This document shows positions 3,821 to 6,643 of a stretch of 6,643 bases of DNA, piece by piece. Source of the stretch: Flavisolibacter sp. (GTDB taxonomy: Bacteria; Bacteroidota; Bacteroidia; Chitinophagales; Chitinophagaceae); assembly GCA_017745135.1 (NCBI GenBank), contig JAGIAB010000175.1:1-6643 (forward strand). Direction: 5' to 3'. The first letter of the stretch is position 1, and the number at the start of each line of letters is the position of its first letter. A model generated the notes under the pieces. That model was not told where the DNA came from, did no database searches, and was given only the letters and a program-made list of their open reading frames with translations. Made by a program: the position numbers and the translations under genes.

Positions 3821-6643
3821 CTAACGTACTTCTGCCACTTTAAGCAATTCTCCATCTCTTACTATTCTGTTTGCTGTAAGCGAACCCCTGATCGCATTCA
3901 AAATCTCCTCTTTCATATCCTCCGTCACCCTCGAAAACCCAAGCAGTTTTGCAATGAAAGGCACCGCTGCATGCGGCTCAATAGCGATAGAGTCCTTAAC
4001 CACTTTTTCAACGGCTAATAAAAGTTCCTCAGGGGCAATAAACTTAATTTTTTTGGAAGTGGGAGGGAAGGCCGCCCTGTTTCTAAGCACCGGAACTTCC
4101 ATTCCGCTGTCCCAAAGAAAATCACCTGCAATTTTAATTCGCTTCGAACCCTCTGCAAACCTGGCCGCAAGCTGCAGTTGTGATCGTATTCTCGGGCCAA
4201 TGCGGGTAATACCGGCTGCTTCCACAATTCTTCGGGCCACTTCATCAAAATGAACGGGGCTTTCCACTTTAACAACATCTTCAATCCAGCCCGCAAATTT
4301 ACCCACGCTGTTCAGGTGCAGCTCTTTCATTGCAAGCTCTGTTGGTAGTTTTGCCATTTGGTAGCAGGGCACATCTGTTTTTTCTTCTTCCGTTTCTTCT
4401 CTCGAAAAACTGGTTTCAATGGTGTATTGTTCTTCTATTTCATCGTCTAAATAAAAAACTTGTTTGGCCTTCTCTATGGCTTCCACCACACGTTTCAATT
4501 CTCTTTCCGGATATCGAAACCAGTCGGTACTCCATATCCGGTGTATTTTCCATCCAATGCCTTCCAGCACTTGTTGGCGTAAGCGGTCCCGGTCTCTGGC
4601 CGACCGTGCCGAATGATAAGCAGCACCATCGCACTCAATGCCCAGTAAATACCGGCCCGGGTGTTCAGGATCAACAATAGCCAGGTCTAAATAAAATCCT
4701 TGTGAACCTACCTGTTGCCTGACGGTGTAACCAAGTTTGGTTAATTGCGATGCTACATTTTCCTCGAAAGGACTCTCAAATGGTTGTTCCGTTTCTTCCG
4801 CCATATCAAGCTTTCCAAATTGTGCAAAATGCAAAAAGCTTTTCAGTGCGGTAATGCCCCGCTTTTGTGTTTTGCTTACATCAATATCGGCGGCTGTTAT
4901 GTTGGTAAATACTTCGCAGCGAAGCTTAGCCCTGGTTATCAAAACATTCAACCGTCTTTCGCCGCCATCGTTATTCAGAGGCCCAAACGACATGCTCAAA
5001 TACCCTTCTTTCGTCTTGCCATAACCAATGCTAATGAAGATCACATCGCGTTCATCACCTTGTACATTCTCAAGGTTCTTTACAAAAAACGGTTCATCAC
5101 TATGGGCCTTAAAAAAATCTTCAAGCCCAGGGTTCGCCCTTCTCTTTAATTCCAGGGCATTGGCAATAGCTTCCCGCTGTGCACTGCTAAACGCTACCAC
5201 ACCCAAACTTTGCTTTGGGTTCTTTTGCGCATGCTCTATTACTTTTTGAGCTACATATTCTGCTTCCTTCGGGTTGGTTCTCGTTTGTCCGCGATCGTAA
5301 GCCGTGTCGGCCAGATGATGAAACACCAAACCCATTCTATGCTTCGAACCAGGGCTTGGAAATACAACCAGGCGGTTCTCGTAAAATTCATGGTTAGAAA
5401 GTGTAATTAGGGATTCATGACGGCTTCTGTAATGCCACCGCAGCATCTTTTGATGGGCTCCCTGTGCATCGCACATACCCAAAATACTTTGCAGGTCCGC
5501 CGTCACATTTTCTTCATCTTCCACACTATCATTCAGCGTATCAAAAAAGCTGGTAGGTGGCAATTGTTTCGTATCACCAACCACCACCAGTTGTTTTCCT
5601 CTGAGTATAGCGCCCAAAGCCTCTACAGGTCTTACCTGGCTCGCTTCATCAAAAATTACCAGGTCAAATTCAAGTGCACCCGGTGCTAAAAAATTGGCAA
5701 TGGATAAAGGGCTCATCATAAACACTGGCTTAATGGCCTGTATCGCCAAACCCGCTTCCTGCATCAATTTGCGGATCGCCATATGCTTTGCCTTGCGGTT
5801 AAATTCTCCTTTTAAAATTCTAACCTGTCCTCCTGCTTCCAGGTTGGGTAGCGCTTCCCAGTGTTTCAGAGCAGCCATTGCCCGGTTGTATTGCAGGCTC
5901 AGTTCGTCAAGCTGTTTAAATTGCTTAATCACTTCTTCATGTGTGCTCCGTTCAAATTTTCTAAGTGCCGGAAACTGGTTGGTGGCCTGCTCCACCAGGT
6001 ATTCATACCAGGTCTTCTGCAAGGCCAGCTTCAAAAAATCCTTAGCCTGTGCCCAGTGGGTGCCGGCATTGGTAAGGCACTGCAAATTTTCTTCCTTCGC
6101 AACATCCACCAGGTTATTCCATGATATCGACAATTGTAGTTCCGGCAGTTGATTTATCCAGTCATCAAACAAATGTTCCTGGTTAATAAAAAGCTGGTGA
6201 AGCAAGGTTTTTTCAAAACGCAATCCTTCATCAAGTTGTAGCTTGTCAACAACTTCCTGTATGTATTTTCCCTGTTCGCCCAGGCACACACTTAAGCTCT
6301 CATAATACTGTTTGGCAATGACCGGCTTTTCCTGTTTTTCTAAATAATGGAGTAGTTCTTTGGGGCAGCTTTCCTCTATCACCTGTTGATGAACCGTTTT
6401 TAAATACTCAAAACATGCCTTGAGCGCATTCCAGTCGGTTTTTAATCTTTGCCAGCGACTGCGGAATAAATCTTTTATCAGGATTTCATGATCCTTTAGC
6501 GTTCCTTCCAACCGTTTACTTTCTAAAATGGCATCAATATATTGAAGTTTTGTGCTCACATCTTTAGGAACTTCACTCTTACAAAACGAAGCAAGCTGTT
6601 TATTGGCCCGGGTATAAGCGCCAATCAAAAACCTATACCATTT
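3821..6643 (-). CDS. Large SF1 helicase with MTES_1575/Vsr-like nuclease and DUF3320 domains, C-terminal 940 residues (5' end off window)
   Basis: C-terminal part of a DUF3320-family helicase-nuclease; complete relatives are typically well over 1500 residues and start with DUF4011 and a Walker A motif, both beyond the right edge here. The frame is open from 6643 to the TAG at 3821-3823; the TTG at 6628 is internal. Counting from the first visible codon, about 1-295 is a charged, largely helical segment. SF1 motifs follow: IFDEASQ (Walker B, 330-336), VVVGDTKQLPP (motif III, 353-363), LRWHYRSRHESL (401-412), ENVQGDERDVIF (motif V, 525-536) and LNVLITRAK (motif VI, 565-573). A PD-(D/E)XK nuclease (about 620-730) carries D653, the GIECDG motif with E670 and D672, and YH at 676-677. 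An acidic linker (EETEEE, 749-754) leads to DUF3320 (about 785-835; PVHFDEVARRI, GPRIRSQLQLA). The C-terminal 100 residues are uncharacterised. It is the last gene of its transcript. It probably unwinds and cuts nucleic acid; a role in phage or foreign-DNA defence is plausible but unproven. Confidence 0.92.
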   Translation of the reverse strand, partial: KWYRFLIGAYTRANKQLASFCKSEVPKDVSTKLQYIDAILESKRLEGTLKDHEILIKDLFRSRWQRLKTDWNALKACFEYLKTVHQQVIEESCPKELLHYLEKQEKPVIAKQYYESLSVCLGEQGKYIQEVVDKLQLDEGLRFEKTLLHQLFINQEHLFDDWINQLPELQLSISWNNLVDVAKEENLQCLTNAGTHWAQAKDFLKLALQKTWYEYLVEQATNQFPALRKFERSTHEEVIKQFKQLDELSLQYNRAMAALKHWEALPNLEAGGQVRILKGEFNRKAKHMAIRKLMQEAGLAIQAIKPVFMMSPLSIANFLAPGALEFDLVIFDEASQVRPVEALGAILRGKQLVVVGDTKQLPPTSFFDTLNDSVEDEENVTADLQSILGMCDAQGAHQKMLRWHYRSRHESLITLSNHEFYENRLVVFPSPGSKHRMGLVFHHLADTAYDRGQTRTNPKEAEYVAQKVIEHAQKNPKQSLGVVAFSSAQREAIANALELKRRANPGLEDFFKAHSDEPFFVKNLENVQGDERDVIFISIGYGKTKEGYLSMSFGPLNNDGGERRLNVLITRAKLRCEVFTNITAADIDVSKTQKRGITALKSFLHFAQFGKLDMAEETEQPFESPFEENVASQLTKLGYTVRQQVGSQGFYLDLAIVDPEHPGRYLLGIECDGAAYHSARSARDRDRLRQQVLEGIGWKIHRIWSTDWFRYPERELKRVVEAIEKAKQVFYLDDEIEEQYTIETSFSREETEEEKTDVPCYQMAKLPTELAMKELHLNSVGKFAGWIEDVVKVESPVHFDEVARRIVEAAGITRIGPRIRSQLQLAARFAEGSKRIKIAGDFLWDSGMEVPVLRNRAAFPPTSKKIKFIAPEELLLAVEKVVKDSIAIEPHAAVPFIAKLLGFSRVTEDMKEEILNAIRGSLTANRIVRDGELLKVAEVR

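Noticed and set aside
5694..6152. Plus-strand frame of 152 codons antisense to the helicase gene.
   Set aside because: It is Cys/Ser/Leu-rich with no domain and overlaps conserved helicase coding sequence; a shadow frame.
6626..6628. TTG as the start codon of the helicase-nuclease gene.
   Set aside because: The frame stays open to the window edge, and the helicase lacks its Walker A half, so the real start lies beyond 6643.

Overview
The window looks like chromosomal DNA of a member of the Bacteroidota, most likely a Chitinophagaceae/Sphingobacteriia-type soil or water organism. The evidence is a SusC/RagA-type TonB-linked outer-membrane transporter with the typical N-terminal beta-sandwich and plug motifs, A-rich leaders without a clear Shine-Dalgarno sequence in front of both visible starts, and moderate GC content. 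The family-level placement is inference.

Layout: (1) Positions 1-1464, minus strand: the first 488 residues of a SusC-like transporter that runs off the left edge. (2) Positions 1465-1789: a divergent intergenic region with a weak Bacteroidota-type promoter candidate for the transporter, a pair of inverted 14-bp dyad-like sites, and a GC-rich potential hairpin. (3) Positions 1790-3361, plus strand: a complete 523-residue predicted lipoprotein with a PHP-type metallohydrolase domain (CehA/McbA-like) whose metal ligands all appear intact. (4) Positions 3362-3820: a non-coding convergent intergenic region with a strong 36-nt hairpin and a short imperfect tandem repeat near its right end. (5) Positions 3821-6643, minus strand: the C-terminal 940 residues of a very large SF1 helicase-nuclease (second half of the helicase, an MTES_1575/Vsr-like PD-(D/E)XK nuclease and a DUF3320 domain), which runs off the right edge.

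Functionally the left half reads as an envelope nutrient-acquisition locus: an outer-membrane importer divergent from a surface or periplasmic lipoprotein hydrolase, possibly controlled from the shared intergenic region. The SusD partner and any other enzymes would lie off the left edge. The right half is a separate transcription unit that converges on it. It encodes a helicase-nuclease of a type often met in defence-associated or accessory gene neighbourhoods, but nothing in this window proves a defence role. I see no CRISPR array, tRNA, rRNA, insertion sequence or integrase here.
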